NCBI RefSeq assembly: GCF_007830455.1
Contig: NZ_VLLB01000010.1
Coordinates: 1 to 64,000, forward strand
Reading direction: 5' to 3'
DNA length: 64,000 nucleotides
Origin: Pseudoduganella lurida
GTDB taxonomy: Bacteria > Pseudomonadota > Gammaproteobacteria > Burkholderiales > Burkholderiaceae_D
Position numbers and translations under genes: made by a program. Positions 49,698 to 59,645 of the stretch are shown here, in pieces (position 1 is the stretch's first letter; every line of letters starts with the position of its first letter). The notes under the pieces were generated by a model. That model made no database searches, was not told the origin of the DNA, and was given only the letters and a program-made list of their open reading frames with translations.

Positions 49698-50489
49698 TTA
49701 TTCCTCGCCGACCGGATCGGACAGTTCGCCCGTCAGCTCGTCGGCGCGCAGCTGCGCCTCGTTCAGGTTGATCGTGCCTTCGTAGATCGAGCGGCCGCAG
49801 ATCACGCCTTCGATGCCTTCGTCCTGCACGGCGCACAGCGCTTCCACGTCGGCCAGGTTGTGCAGGCCGCCGGAGGCGATGATCGGAATGCGCACCGCCT
49901 GGGCCAGGCGTACGGTGGCTTCGATGTTCACGCCGCCCATCATGCCGTCGCGGCCGATGTCCGTGTAGACGATCGATTCCACGCCGTACTGCTCGAACTT
50001 CTGCGCCAGGTCGATCACTTCGTGGCCGGACATCTTGCTCCAGCCGTCCGTGGCGACCTTGCCGTCTTTCGCATCCAGGCCCACGATGATGTGGCCCGGG
50101 AAGGCGCCGCACGCATCGTGCAGGAAGCCGGGGCTTTTCACGGCGGCGGTGCCGATGATGATGTAGCTGATGCCGTCATCGAGATAGCGTTCGATGGTGT
50201 CCAGGTCGCGGATGCCGCCGCCCAGCTGCACGGGGATCTCGTCGATGTCGTTCTCGAGCGCGAATGCCTGCACGGCTTTCAGGATGGACTTCACGGCGCC
50301 TTCGTTCTTCGGCTTGCCGGCGAAGGCGCCGTTCAGGTCCACCAGGTGCAGGCGGCGCGCGCCCTGCTCCAGCCAGTGGCGCGCCATGGCGCCCGGGTCG
50401 TCGGAAAACACGGTGGCGAGATCCATGTCGCCTTGTTTCAGGCGGACGCAGTGACCGTCCTTGAGGTCGATGGCAGGAATGAGCAGCAT
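49698..50489 (-). CDS. hisA: ProFAR isomerase HisA
   Basis: HisA isomerises ProFAR to PRFAR by an Amadori rearrangement. The 263-residue barrel begins MLLIPAIDLKDGHCVRLKQG with the catalytic Asp near residue 8. The second Asp is in SIVYTDIGRDGMMGG, and the phosphate loops QLGGGIRDLDTIERYL and ASGGLHNLADVEAL are present. A C-terminal extension of about 15 residues beyond the barrel (LRADELTGELSDPVGEE) is slightly longer than usual. The gap to hisF is 8 bp. Confidence 0.97.
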   Translation of the reverse strand: MLLIPAIDLKDGHCVRLKQGDMDLATVFSDDPGAMARHWLEQGARRLHLVDLNGAFAGKPKNEGAVKSILKAVQAFALENDIDEIPVQLGGGIRDLDTIERYLDDGISYIIIGTAAVKSPGFLHDACGAFPGHIIVGLDAKDGKVATDGWSKMSGHEVIDLAQKFEQYGVESIVYTDIGRDGMMGGVNIEATVRLAQAVRIPIIASGGLHNLADVEALCAVQDEGIEGVICGRSIYEGTINLNEAQLRADELTGELSDPVGEE

Positions 50490-50519
50490 GGCTTTTTTCA
50501 GGAGTGAGGGTTGGTGGAC

Positions 50520-51158
50520 TCAGGGATTCCAGTGGACGAAGTTCTTGTACAGCTGCAGGCCGGCGGCCGCGCTTTTCTCCGGGTGGAACTGGGTGGCGAA
50601 GATATTGTCGCGCGCGGCCACGCAGCAGAACGGGCTGCCGTACACGGTCTCGCCCACGCTGTGCGCCGGGTTCTCCGGCTGCGCGTAATAGCTGTGCACG
50701 AAATAGAACCAGGCGTCGTCGTCGATGCCTTCCCACATCGCGTGGGCGGCGGTCTGCTTCACCTTGTTCCAGCCCATCTGCGGCACCTTGAAGCGCGAGC
50801 CGTCTTCCTGCAGCTGGCCGTCGAGCCGGAAGCGCACCACCTTGCCGGGCAACAGGCCCAGGCCGGCGGCATCGCGTTCCTCGCTGCTGTCGAACAGCAT
50901 CTGCTCGCCAACGCACACGCCCAGCATGGGCTTCGAGGCGGCGGCACGCAGCAGCGCATCCTGCACGCCCGACTCGCGCAGGCTGCTCATGCAGTCGAGC
51001 ATCGAGCCCTGGCCGGGCAGCACGATGCGGTCGGCATCGTCGATATCGGCCGGGGTGCCGGAGATCAGCACGTTCGCTTCCGGCGCGACGGCGCGCAGCG
51101 CCTGCGCGACGGAGCGCAGGTTGCCCATGCCGTAGTCCACTACAACAATTTTTTTCAT
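50520..51158 (-). CDS. hisH: imidazole glycerol phosphate synthase subunit HisH
   Basis: HisH is the class I glutamine amidotransferase that supplies ammonia to HisF. The 212-residue protein has VDYGMGNLRSV at the start, the oxyanion strand LPGQGSM, the nucleophile in LGVCVGEQMLF near residue 82, and the His-Glu pair in FHPEKS near 192. It lies between hisB and hisA as in other betaproteobacteria. Confidence 0.97.
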   Translation of the reverse strand: MKKIVVVDYGMGNLRSVAQALRAVAPEANVLISGTPADIDDADRIVLPGQGSMLDCMSSLRESGVQDALLRAAASKPMLGVCVGEQMLFDSSEERDAAGLGLLPGKVVRFRLDGQLQEDGSRFKVPQMGWNKVKQTAAHAMWEGIDDDAWFYFVHSYYAQPENPAHSVGETVYGSPFCCVAARDNIFATQFHPEKSAAAGLQLYKNFVHWNP

Positions 51159-51178
51159 GGTCTGACAGACTGGCGGGA

Positions 51179-51781
51179 TTACAGGCTTCCTTTGGTGGAA
51201 GGAATCGTGCCGGCGGCACGCTCGTCGCGTTCGGCGGCCATGCGCAGCGCGCGGCCAAACGCCTTGAACACCGTCTCGCACTGGTGGTGGGCATTGGTGC
51301 CGCGCAGGTTATCGATATGCAGCGTGATGCCGGCGTGGTTGACGAAGCCGCGGAAGAATTCCAGCGTCAGGTCGACGTCGAACGTGCCGATCATCGCACG
51401 GGTAAACGGAATGTGGTATTCGATGCCCGGGCGGCCCGAGAAGTCGATGACGACCCGCGACAGCGCTTCGTCCAGCGGCACGTAGGCATGGCCGTAGCGG
51501 CGGATGCCCTTGCGGTCGCCGATCGCCTTCGCCACCGCCATGCCCAGCGTGATGCCCACGTCTTCCACCGTGTGGTGGTTGTCGATGTGCGTGTCGCCCG
51601 TGGCCTTGATGTCCAGGTCGATCAGGCCGTGGCGCGCGATCTGGTCCAGCATGTGGTCCAGGAAGGGCACGCCGGTGTCGAGCTGCTGCACGCCGGTGCC
51701 GTCCAGGTTCAGGGCGACGCGGATCTGCGTCTCGTTGGTGTTGCGGATGACTTCTGCGGAACGTGTTGCAAGTGAGTTCAT
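51179..51781 (-). CDS. hisB: imidazoleglycerol-phosphate dehydratase
   Basis: HisB dehydrates imidazole glycerol phosphate to imidazole acetol phosphate. This is the monofunctional 200-residue form, without the histidinol-phosphate phosphatase domain seen in E. coli. Metal-binding motifs DTHIDNHHTVEDVGI and GTNAHHQCETVFKA are intact. The missing phosphatase step must be encoded outside this window. Confidence 0.97.
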   Translation of the reverse strand: MNSLATRSAEVIRNTNETQIRVALNLDGTGVQQLDTGVPFLDHMLDQIARHGLIDLDIKATGDTHIDNHHTVEDVGITLGMAVAKAIGDRKGIRRYGHAYVPLDEALSRVVIDFSGRPGIEYHIPFTRAMIGTFDVDLTLEFFRGFVNHAGITLHIDNLRGTNAHHQCETVFKAFGRALRMAAERDERAAGTIPSTKGSL

Positions 51782-51796
51782 GAGGCGCTCTGGGGT

Positions 51797-52903
51797 TTAG
51801 GATTTGTCCGCCAACGATGCGTTCAACGCGTCGAGGAAAGCGGCGTTCTCGTCCGGCGTGCTGACGGTAACACGAAGGCAGTTCGCCAGCACACTGTGCA
51901 TTTTACTTAAATTCTTGATCAGGATTTTACGCGTTACCAGTTTGGCATGAATGCTGTCGGCATCCGGCACCCGGATCGTGATGAAATTGGCGGCGGACGG
52001 GTACACCTGCACGCCCGGCACCGCGGCCAGCGCGGCCGTCAGGACGGCGCGCTGTTCGCGCAGCAGCCGCGCCTGTTCGTTCAGCACCTCGACATGGTCG
52101 AGCGCGAATTCGGCAGCGGCCTGCGTCATCACGTTGATGTTGTACGGCGGCCGCACTTTCTCGAACTGCGCCAGCAGCGCCGGTGCCGCCGACATGTAGC
52201 CGAGGCGGATGCCGGCCAGGCCCAGCTTGGACAGGGTGCGCATCACGATCAGGTTGTCGAACTCGGGCAGACGCGGCATGAAGCTCTGCTGCGCGAACGG
52301 TTCATAGGCTTCGTCGACGACCACCAGGCCCCGCTCGCCCTGCGCGCGCAGGATCGCTTCGATGTCGTTTGCATCGAACAGGTTGCCGGTGGGATTGTTC
52401 GGGTAGGCCAGGAAGATCAGTGCGGGCCGGTGCTGTTCGATCGCGGCGAGCATGGCCGGAAGATCGAGCGTGAAGTCTGCCTTCAGGGGGACCCCCACGA
52501 AGTCCATGCCGGCCACCTGGGCCGAGCGCTGGAACATCACGAAGGCGGGCACCGGGGCCAGCATGACGGCGCGGCGGTCCTCGCGTTCCTGTGTCGCGCA
52601 GGCGGCGGCCATGATGGCGATCAGCTCGTCGGAGCCGTTGCCGAGCAGGACATCGTAGCCGGCCGGGATGCCCAGCTTCGCACGGATGCGCTCCTTCAGC
52701 GGGCCATATGCGGCGGCCGGATAGCGGTTCAGGGCCACGTCGGCCAGGCGCTGGCCCAGTTCGCGGCGCAGCGCTTCCGGCAGCTGGTACGGGTTTTCCA
52801 TCGCATCCAGTTTCACGAAGCCGCTGGCATCCGGCACGTGGTAGCTTTTATCGCTGCGCACGTCGGGGCGGATGGTGTTGGTGATCAGGGTGTCGAGGGA
52901 CAT
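51797..52903 (-). CDS. hisC: histidinol-phosphate aminotransferase
   Basis: A PLP enzyme of fold type I, 368 residues, converting imidazole acetol phosphate to histidinol phosphate. The PLP-lysine is in MRTLSKLGLAGIRLGY near residue 225. YPNNPTGNLFD and VVDEAYEPF carry the conserved Asn and Asp that hold the cofactor, and LDAMENPYQLP near the start is typical of HisC. It sits between hisB and the methyltransferase. Confidence 0.95.
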   Translation of the reverse strand: MSLDTLITNTIRPDVRSDKSYHVPDASGFVKLDAMENPYQLPEALRRELGQRLADVALNRYPAAAYGPLKERIRAKLGIPAGYDVLLGNGSDELIAIMAAACATQEREDRRAVMLAPVPAFVMFQRSAQVAGMDFVGVPLKADFTLDLPAMLAAIEQHRPALIFLAYPNNPTGNLFDANDIEAILRAQGERGLVVVDEAYEPFAQQSFMPRLPEFDNLIVMRTLSKLGLAGIRLGYMSAAPALLAQFEKVRPPYNINVMTQAAAEFALDHVEVLNEQARLLREQRAVLTAALAAVPGVQVYPSAANFITIRVPDADSIHAKLVTRKILIKNLSKMHSVLANCLRVTVSTPDENAAFLDALNASLADKS

Positions 52904-52913
52904 GGGAGCTCGC

Positions 52914-53900
52914 TTATTCGGTGGTTTCAGTAATGCTGGGCTGCTTGCGCTTGCGTTTTACCGGCTTCGGGGCCGAAAGGCCGGGGTCAGACCCCGGCGT
53001 CTTGGCGCGGACTGCGGTGCGTGCGCGAGCCGTTGGGTCAGACCTCGGTGTCTCCGCGGCTGCGGGTGATAGCTGGGCCGAGGGTGGCGCGAGGCGTTCG
53101 GTGGCGATGCGGCAGTAGTCGGGATTCAGTTCGAAGCCCGTGAAGTGGCGGCCCGTGTTGCGGGCGGCGACGGCCGTGGTGCCGCTGCCCATGAACGGGT
53201 CGAGCACCACGCCGCCCGGCGGACACGAGGCCTTCACCATGCGCTCGATGATCTCGAGGGGCTTCTGCGTGGGGTGGTCGACCCGCTCGGCATGCTGCCG
53301 GTGCAGGCGCGACACGCTCCACACATCCTTCGGGTTGTAGCCCTGCTCCAGCCATTTCGCGCCCACGAAGATGGAGCGCGAGCGGGCCTTCTTGGTGGCC
53401 GCGTCGTACGGGATGCGCACCGCGTCCAGGTCGAAATAGTACTGCCTGCCACGGACAAAAAAACCGACCGTGTCGTGCACCGACGAGTAGCTGCGCACGC
53501 TGCCGCCCATCGACGGCACGCGGCGGTCCCAGACGATTTCGTTCAGCATCGTCATGCGCCGCTTCAGCATCACGAAGATCTCGGGCGAGTAGCGCCAGGT
53601 GGTGAAGATGTACAGGCTGCCATTGTCCTTCAGCTTCGGCAGCGCCGCATCGATCCACCGCTCGGTCCAGGCCAGGAAGGCCTCTTCGCTCTGCTGGTCG
53701 GAGCCGTTGCCGTAATCCTTGCCCAGGTTGTACGGCGGATCGGTGAGGATCAGGTCGATGGTGCCGTCGGGAATGCGCTGCAACCCTTCCAGCGCATCCT
53801 CGCAGAACACTTTGTCGAGCCAGGGGGCAGGTGCGCCGGGCGCAGACCCGGCTTGCGCAGGCAGGCCGCCGGCCACCGACTCTGCGCCTGCCGTTTTCAT
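52914..53900 (-). CDS. site-specific DNA methyltransferase (N6-adenine/N4-cytosine type)
   Basis: The 328-residue protein has motif IV as DPPYNLGKDYGN near residue 55 and the SAM-binding motif I as DPFMGSGTTAVAARN near 255. This order is that of the beta class. RVDHPTQKPLEIIERMV also fits such enzymes. The region between the motifs (about 75-235) should hold the target-recognition part; the target is unknown. No restriction endonuclease is adjacent. The last about 60 residues are basic and low-complexity (PRSDPTARARTAVRAKTPGS), and part of them is encoded by family B-like repeat DNA. Its ATG overlaps the hisD stop (ATGA), so it is co-translated inside the his operon. Confidence 0.9.
   Translation of the reverse strand: MKTAGAESVAGGLPAQAGSAPGAPAPWLDKVFCEDALEGLQRIPDGTIDLILTDPPYNLGKDYGNGSDQQSEEAFLAWTERWIDAALPKLKDNGSLYIFTTWRYSPEIFVMLKRRMTMLNEIVWDRRVPSMGGSVRSYSSVHDTVGFFVRGRQYYFDLDAVRIPYDAATKKARSRSIFVGAKWLEQGYNPKDVWSVSRLHRQHAERVDHPTQKPLEIIERMVKASCPPGGVVLDPFMGSGTTAVAARNTGRHFTGFELNPDYCRIATERLAPPSAQLSPAAAETPRSDPTARARTAVRAKTPGSDPGLSAPKPVKRKRKQPSITETTE
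52980..53051. repeat. repeat-derived palindromes inside the methyltransferase 3' end
   Basis: A 19-bp palindrome (GCCGGGGTCAGACCCCGGC, 52980-52998) and a partial copy of the core (GGGTCAGACCTCGGTGTC, 53034-53051) lie within the coding sequence. They share the GGGGTCAGACCCC core of family B. They encode the paired SDPG / SDPT segments of the C-terminal tail. Confidence 0.7.
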
Positions 53901-55219
53901 GGCCCTGGTTTCATTCGCAGTTCCGCACTGCGCGCGTGCGCCTGCAGGCCTTCGCCGTACGCCAGTTCCGCGGCGACCTTGCCCAGCGTTTGCGCGCCGG
54001 CCTCGCTGACCTGCAGGATCGACGAACGTTTCTGGAAGTCGTACACGCCCAGCGGCGACGAGAAGCGCGCCGTGCGCGACGTGGGCAGCACGTGGTTCGG
54101 ACCGCAGCAGTAGTCGCCCAGCGATTCGGACGAGAAGCGGCCCAGGAACAGCGCGCCGGCGTGGCGGATCTTGTCCGCCCACTGCTGCGGTTCCTCGGCG
54201 GAGATCTCCAGGTGCTCGGCGGCGATGGCGTTGGCGATCTCGCACGCTTCGTCCATGTCCCGCACCTTGATCAGCGCGCCGCGGTCCGTCAGCGACGTGG
54301 TGATGGTGTCCTGGCGCGGCATCGTCGGCAGCAGCTTCCGGATCGATGCTTCCACCCGCGCGATGTAATCAGCATCGGGGCACAGCAGGATGGCCTGGGC
54401 CAGCTCGTCGTGCTCGGCCTGCGAGAACAGGTCCATCGCCACCCAGTCCGGGTCCGTGGTGCCATCGCAGATCACCAGGATTTCCGATGGGCCGGCGATC
54501 ATGTCGATGCCCACGGTGCCGAACACGCGGCGCTTGGCGGCGGCGACATAGGCATTGCCCGGGCCGACGATCTTGTCGACCGGCTGGATCGACTCGGTGC
54601 CGTAGGCCAGCGCGGCCACGGCCTGCGCGCCGCCAATGCCGATCACGCGATCGACGCCGGCGATGGCGGCAGCGGCCAGCACCATCTGGTTCTTCACGCC
54701 GTCCGGCGTGGGCACGACCATCACGATCTCGCCCACGCCGGCCACTTTCGCCGGCACGGCATTCATCAGCACGGACGACGGATAGGCCGCCTTGCCGCCC
54801 GGGACATAGATGCCCACGCGGTCCAGCGGCGTGATGCGCTGGCCCAGCACCGTGCCATCGGCCTCGGTGTAGCTGAAGCCCTGCAGCTCATCCTTCTGGC
54901 GTTCGTGGAAGACGCGGATGCGCTCGGCGGCCGTCTGCAGCGCGGCGCGTTGCTTCTCCGGCAGCGCGGCCAGTGCCGCGTCCAGTTCATGCTGGCCGAT
55001 CTCGAACGCCCCCAGGTCCGCCGCGCCGCCGTTCGGAATGCGGTCGAATTTGTTGGTGTACTCGACCACGGCTTCATCGCCGCGGGCACGCACCTGCGTG
55101 ATGATGTCGCCGACGGCCTGTTCGATGGCGAAATCCGTCTCTGCTTCGAACGCGAGCAGCGCGTCCAGCGTTTCCTGGAAATCGATGGCGGTGGAGTCGA
55201 GCTTGCGGAGTTGGATCAT
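53897..55219 (-). CDS. hisD: histidinol dehydrogenase
   Basis: HisD performs the last two oxidations, histidinol to histidine, with NAD and zinc. The 440-residue protein has the family signature near 240-280 (ICDGTTDPDWVAMDLFSQAEHDELAQ) with the zinc-binding Gln and His residues, and AGPSEILVICDG just before it. The C-terminal LPTSRTARFSSPLGVYDF is also conserved. It lies directly after hisG with a 3-bp gap. Confidence 0.97.
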   Translation of the reverse strand: MIQLRKLDSTAIDFQETLDALLAFEAETDFAIEQAVGDIITQVRARGDEAVVEYTNKFDRIPNGGAADLGAFEIGQHELDAALAALPEKQRAALQTAAERIRVFHERQKDELQGFSYTEADGTVLGQRITPLDRVGIYVPGGKAAYPSSVLMNAVPAKVAGVGEIVMVVPTPDGVKNQMVLAAAAIAGVDRVIGIGGAQAVAALAYGTESIQPVDKIVGPGNAYVAAAKRRVFGTVGIDMIAGPSEILVICDGTTDPDWVAMDLFSQAEHDELAQAILLCPDADYIARVEASIRKLLPTMPRQDTITTSLTDRGALIKVRDMDEACEIANAIAAEHLEISAEEPQQWADKIRHAGALFLGRFSSESLGDYCCGPNHVLPTSRTARFSSPLGVYDFQKRSSILQVSEAGAQTLGKVAAELAYGEGLQAHARSAELRMKPGP

Positions 55220-55222
55220 GAT

Positions 55223-55903
55223 TTATTTCGCTTGAGCAGAGGCGCGTTCGAACGCTGCCAGGATCGGTTGCAGGCGGGCGCGCTTCAGTTTCAGCGCGGC
55301 CTGGTTGACGACGAGGCGCGACGAGATGTCCATGATCTCCTCGACTTCCACCAGGTTGTTGGCGCGCAGCGTGCTGCCGGTGCTGACCAGGTCGACGATC
55401 GCATCGGACAGGCCGACCAGCGGCGCCAGCTCCATCGAGCCGTACAGCTTGATCAGGTCCACGTGCACGCCCTTCTTGGCGAAGTGCTGGCGTGCCATCT
55501 CGGTGAACTTGGTGGCCACGCGCAGCCGGGCGCCCTGGCGCACCGCCGTCTCGTAGTCGAAGCCCGCCTTGACGGCCACCGACATGCGGCAGCGCGCGAT
55601 GTTCAGGTCGATCGGCTGGTACAGGCCTTCGCCGCCATGCTCGAACAGCACGTCCTTGCCGGCCACGCCGAAATCGGCCGCGCCATGCTGCACATAGGTC
55701 GGCACGTCGCTGGCGCGCACGATCAGCACGCGCACGTTCGGGTCATTGGTCGGCAGGATCAGCTTGCGCGACGTCTCCGGATTTTCCGTGACGGTGATGC
55801 CGGCCGCGGCCAGGAGCGGCAGCGTGTCCTCGAAGATGCGGCCTTTCGACAGCGCGAGGATCAGCTGCGAGCTGTCGGCAGCCTGGCTTGCCTGGGTATT
55901 CAT
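55223..55903 (-). CDS. hisG: ATP phosphoribosyltransferase, short form
   Basis: HisG catalyses the committed, feedback-regulated step, joining PRPP to ATP. The 226-residue sequence is the short form (HisG-S) without the C-terminal regulatory domain. It therefore needs HisZ, which is not in this window. Motifs ALSKGRIFEDTLPLL and the PRPP loop IVDLVSTGSTLRANNL are intact. It opens the his gene run 12 bp after murA. Confidence 0.95.
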   Translation of the reverse strand: MNTQASQAADSSQLILALSKGRIFEDTLPLLAAAGITVTENPETSRKLILPTNDPNVRVLIVRASDVPTYVQHGAADFGVAGKDVLFEHGGEGLYQPIDLNIARCRMSVAVKAGFDYETAVRQGARLRVATKFTEMARQHFAKKGVHVDLIKLYGSMELAPLVGLSDAIVDLVSTGSTLRANNLVEVEEIMDISSRLVVNQAALKLKRARLQPILAAFERASAQAK

Positions 55904-55915
55904 GGTTCGTTACGC

Positions 55916-57166
<1,251 letters not shown>

Positions 57167-57179
57167 GCGAGAGGTCCTA

Positions 57180-57416
57180 TCAGCCTTTGAATTCTTCGGG
57201 GGTCAGCGTCTTCATCGACAGCGCGTGGATCTCCTCGCGCATGCGGTCGCCCAGCGCCGCGTAGACGATCTGGTGGCGCTGGATCGGCCGCTTGCCGGCG
57301 AACGCATTGGAGACGATGACGGCGGTGAAGTGCTGGCCGTCACCCTCCACTTCCAGGTGGGTGCACTCGATGCCGGCGGCGATGTAGCCGTGGATTGCTT
57401 CGGGGGTCGTGGTCAT
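57180..57416 (-). CDS. ibaG: BolA family protein, IbaG-like
   Basis: The 78-residue BolA-fold protein has VEGDGQHFTAVIVSNAFAGKRPIQRHQIVYAAL, which includes the class-defining His/Arg region. IbaG binds Fe-S clusters with monothiol glutaredoxin. Position beside murA and close to the mla operon mirrors E. coli mlaFEDCB-ibaG-murA, here separated by an ABC pair. The ATG at 57416 fits family length; a longer frame upstream is rejected. Confidence 0.9.
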   Translation of the reverse strand: MTTTPEAIHGYIAAGIECTHLEVEGDGQHFTAVIVSNAFAGKRPIQRHQIVYAALGDRMREEIHALSMKTLTPEEFKG

Positions 57417-57441
57417 GATGATTCCTTGAATGCTTGGTAGA

Positions 57442-58200
57442 TCAGTGGCGCAGCCGGCCGGAGCGCAGCAGGCTGATGGCCAGCAGCGCCAGGGCCACCA
57501 GGAAGGCGGCAACGATGGCGAGGCTGGTCCACGGATTGACGTCGGACTGGCCGAAGAAACCGTAGCGGAAGCCGTCGATCATGTAGAAGAACGGGTTCAG
57601 GTGCGAGATGGTCAGCCAGAATGGCGGCAGCGAATGGATGGAGTAGAACACGCCGGACAGGAACGTCAGCGGCATGATCAGGAAGTTCTGGAACGCGGCC
57701 AGCTGGTCGAATTTCTCGGCCCAGATGCCGGCAATGAGGCCCATCGTGCCGAGGATCGCGGCGCCGAACAGCGCGAACACCAGGATCCACAGTGGCGCCT
57801 CGAACGACATGTGGGCGAACCAGGCGGTGACGACGAACACGCCCAGGCCCACGGCGATGCCGCGCACCATGGCGGCGATCGTGTAGGCCGAGAAGATCTC
57901 CCAGTGCGACAGGGGCGTGAGCAGCACGAACACCAGGTTGCCCGTGATCTTCGACTGGATCAGCGACGACGACGAGTTGGCGAACGCATTCTGCAGCACG
58001 CTCATCATCACGAGACCGGGCACCAGGAAGGCCGTGTACGACACGCCCGGATAGACCTCCACGCGGCCTTCCAGCACATGGCCGAACACCAGCAGGTAGA
58101 GGATGGCGGTGAGGATCGGCGCGGCGATCGTCTGCGTCGCCACCTTGTAGAAACGCAGCGTTTCCTTGTAGACGAGGGTGCGGAAACCAGTCGAGATCAC
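57442..58200 (-). CDS. ABC-2 type transporter permease (YadH-like)
   Basis: The 252-residue inner-membrane protein has about six transmembrane segments and the ABC-2 signature (FQNFLIMPLTFLSGVFYSIHSLP near residue 170). It overlaps the ATPase gene by four bases (ATGA) and would form the membrane half of an exporter. The YadGH-type substrate is not known; an envelope lipid or polysaccharide export role is only inferred from position. Confidence 0.9.
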   Translation of the reverse strand: MISTGFRTLVYKETLRFYKVATQTIAAPILTAILYLLVFGHVLEGRVEVYPGVSYTAFLVPGLVMMSVLQNAFANSSSSLIQSKITGNLVFVLLTPLSHWEIFSAYTIAAMVRGIAVGLGVFVVTAWFAHMSFEAPLWILVFALFGAAILGTMGLIAGIWAEKFDQLAAFQNFLIMPLTFLSGVFYSIHSLPPFWLTISHLNPFFYMIDGFRYGFFGQSDVNPWTSLAIVAAFLVALALLAISLLRSGRLRH

Positions 58201-59111
58201 AGTGCGCCCTTTTCCATAATTTGCAGGAAGATGTCTTCCAGGTCGGCCTGCTGCAGCTGCATCTCGTCGATGACGGCGCCGTTTGCGCGCAGGCGGGCCA
58301 GGATCTGCTCCACTTCCGAATACTCGTTCACTTTGAGGCTGTATTTCTTGCCGCTGTCCACGGGCTCCGCATGCAGCACCAGGTGGCGCAGGTCGTCAGG
58401 GATATCGCCCGCCTTCAGGTGCACGATCAGCTGCGAACCGGCCACCTTGCGGATCAGCGAGGACATGGTGTCCAGCGCCACCACCTGGCCGGCCTTGAGC
58501 ATCGCCACGCGCTTGCACATGGCCTGCGCCTCTTCCAGGTAGTGGGTGGTGAGCACGATCGTGTGGCCTTCGCGGTTCAGGCGCGAGATGAACTTCCACA
58601 GCGTCTGGCGCAGTTCCACGTCCACGCCGGCGGTCGGCTCGTCGAGCACGATGACGGGCGGCTTGTGCACCAGCGCCTGCGCGACCAGCACGCGGCGCTT
58701 CATGCCGCCGGACAGCGCGCGCATATTGGTATCGGCCTTGTTCGTGAGGTCGAGGTTCTCCATCACCTCGTCGATCCACTTGTCGTTGTTCGGCAGGCCG
58801 AAGTAGCCGGACTGCAGCCGCAGCGTTTCGCGCACCGTGAAGAAGGGGTCGAACACCAGTTCCTGCGGCACCACGCCGAGCTTGCGGCGCGCGGCGCGGA
58901 AGTCGGAGACGACATCGTGGCCATGGATCTGCACCGTGCCCGCATCCGCGCGGTTCAGGCCCGCGATGATGGAGATCAGCGTGGTCTTGCCGGCACCGTT
59001 GGGGCCGAGCAGGCCGAAGAATTCGCCTTCCTCGATGGAGAGGGACACGCCACCGAGTGCCTGCAGCGACTTGTAGCGCTTCTGGACATTACTGATTTGG
59101 ATTGCTGTCAT
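58197..59111 (-). CDS. ABC transporter ATP-binding protein (YadG-like)
   Basis: The 304-residue ATPase has Walker A GPNGAGKTTLISII near residue 38, the ABC signature LSGGMKRRVLVAQAL, Walker B VIVLDEPTAGVDVEL and the H-loop TTHYLEEAQ. A C-terminal region of about 80 residues follows (to 304), as in drug/polysaccharide ABC-2 exporters. It pairs with the overlapping permease gene. The gap to the mlaB gene is 148 bp. Confidence 0.92.
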   Translation of the reverse strand: MTAIQISNVQKRYKSLQALGGVSLSIEEGEFFGLLGPNGAGKTTLISIIAGLNRADAGTVQIHGHDVVSDFRAARRKLGVVPQELVFDPFFTVRETLRLQSGYFGLPNNDKWIDEVMENLDLTNKADTNMRALSGGMKRRVLVAQALVHKPPVIVLDEPTAGVDVELRQTLWKFISRLNREGHTIVLTTHYLEEAQAMCKRVAMLKAGQVVALDTMSSLIRKVAGSQLIVHLKAGDIPDDLRHLVLHAEPVDSGKKYSLKVNEYSEVEQILARLRANGAVIDEMQLQQADLEDIFLQIMEKGAL

Positions 59112-59259
59112 GCGTGTTCGTTCGTTTGGGCAGATGCCATTGGACTGCGGCCGCGCACCAGGCGGGCAGGTGTCCCTTTAGCAAGGACAACGGTCAATTA
59201 TAGGGGAATTTCGGTGCGGCCACGCCGTGGCCGGCAAAAACGAAGAGGGCAGGCGGGGG

Positions 59260-59589
59260 TCAATGTCGCTGCAGGTCGACCGGGGAGTGGTCGGTGCAGG
59301 CAGCTTCGCCCAGTTCGGGCGAAACGAGGGCGCAAACGCCATACAGGGAGGTGAGGCTGCGCAGCATCGGCGGCAGGTTCACGAGGTGCAGGTTAATGCC
59401 GGCGCCGTGCGCGGCGCGCTGCCAGGCCAGCATCACGGACACGGCGGCGGAATCGACTGCCGCTACGTTGCGCAGGTCGAACTCGCCCTGGCCGGCACGG
59501 ATGGCGGCCAGGCCGTGCTCCAGCGCGGCGGTGGCGTTGTCGACGGTCAGGGCCGTCAGGGACAGCATGTTGTTGGCACTGTCGTTCAC
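59260..59589 (-). CDS. mlaB: STAS domain protein, MlaB-like
   Basis: The 109-residue STAS-fold protein is the cytoplasmic regulatory subunit of the MlaFEDB complex. A central strand/helix VAAVDSAAVSVMLAWQRAA carries the conserved Asp-Ser-Ala pattern, and LHLVNLPPMLRSLTSLYGV follows. It is the last mla gene in transcription order. A GC-rich hairpin lies between mlaC and this gene. Confidence 0.85.
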   Translation of the reverse strand: MNDSANNMLSLTALTVDNATAALEHGLAAIRAGQGEFDLRNVAAVDSAAVSVMLAWQRAAHGAGINLHLVNLPPMLRSLTSLYGVCALVSPELGEAACTDHSPVDLQRH

Positions 59590-59616
59590 GGGTTCGAACC
59601 TTGTTGTGCAGTGAAA

Positions 59617-59636
59617 GGGCCGGCATGTGCCGGCCC
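59617..59636 (-). other. hairpin between mlaC and mlaB
   Basis: GGGCCGGCA and TGCCGGCCC form a 9-bp stem with a 2-base loop in the mlaC-mlaB gap, followed on the minus strand only by TTTC. It may be a weak terminator that lowers mlaB, or a stability element. Confidence 0.5.
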
Positions 59637-59645
59637 CGTATTGTA

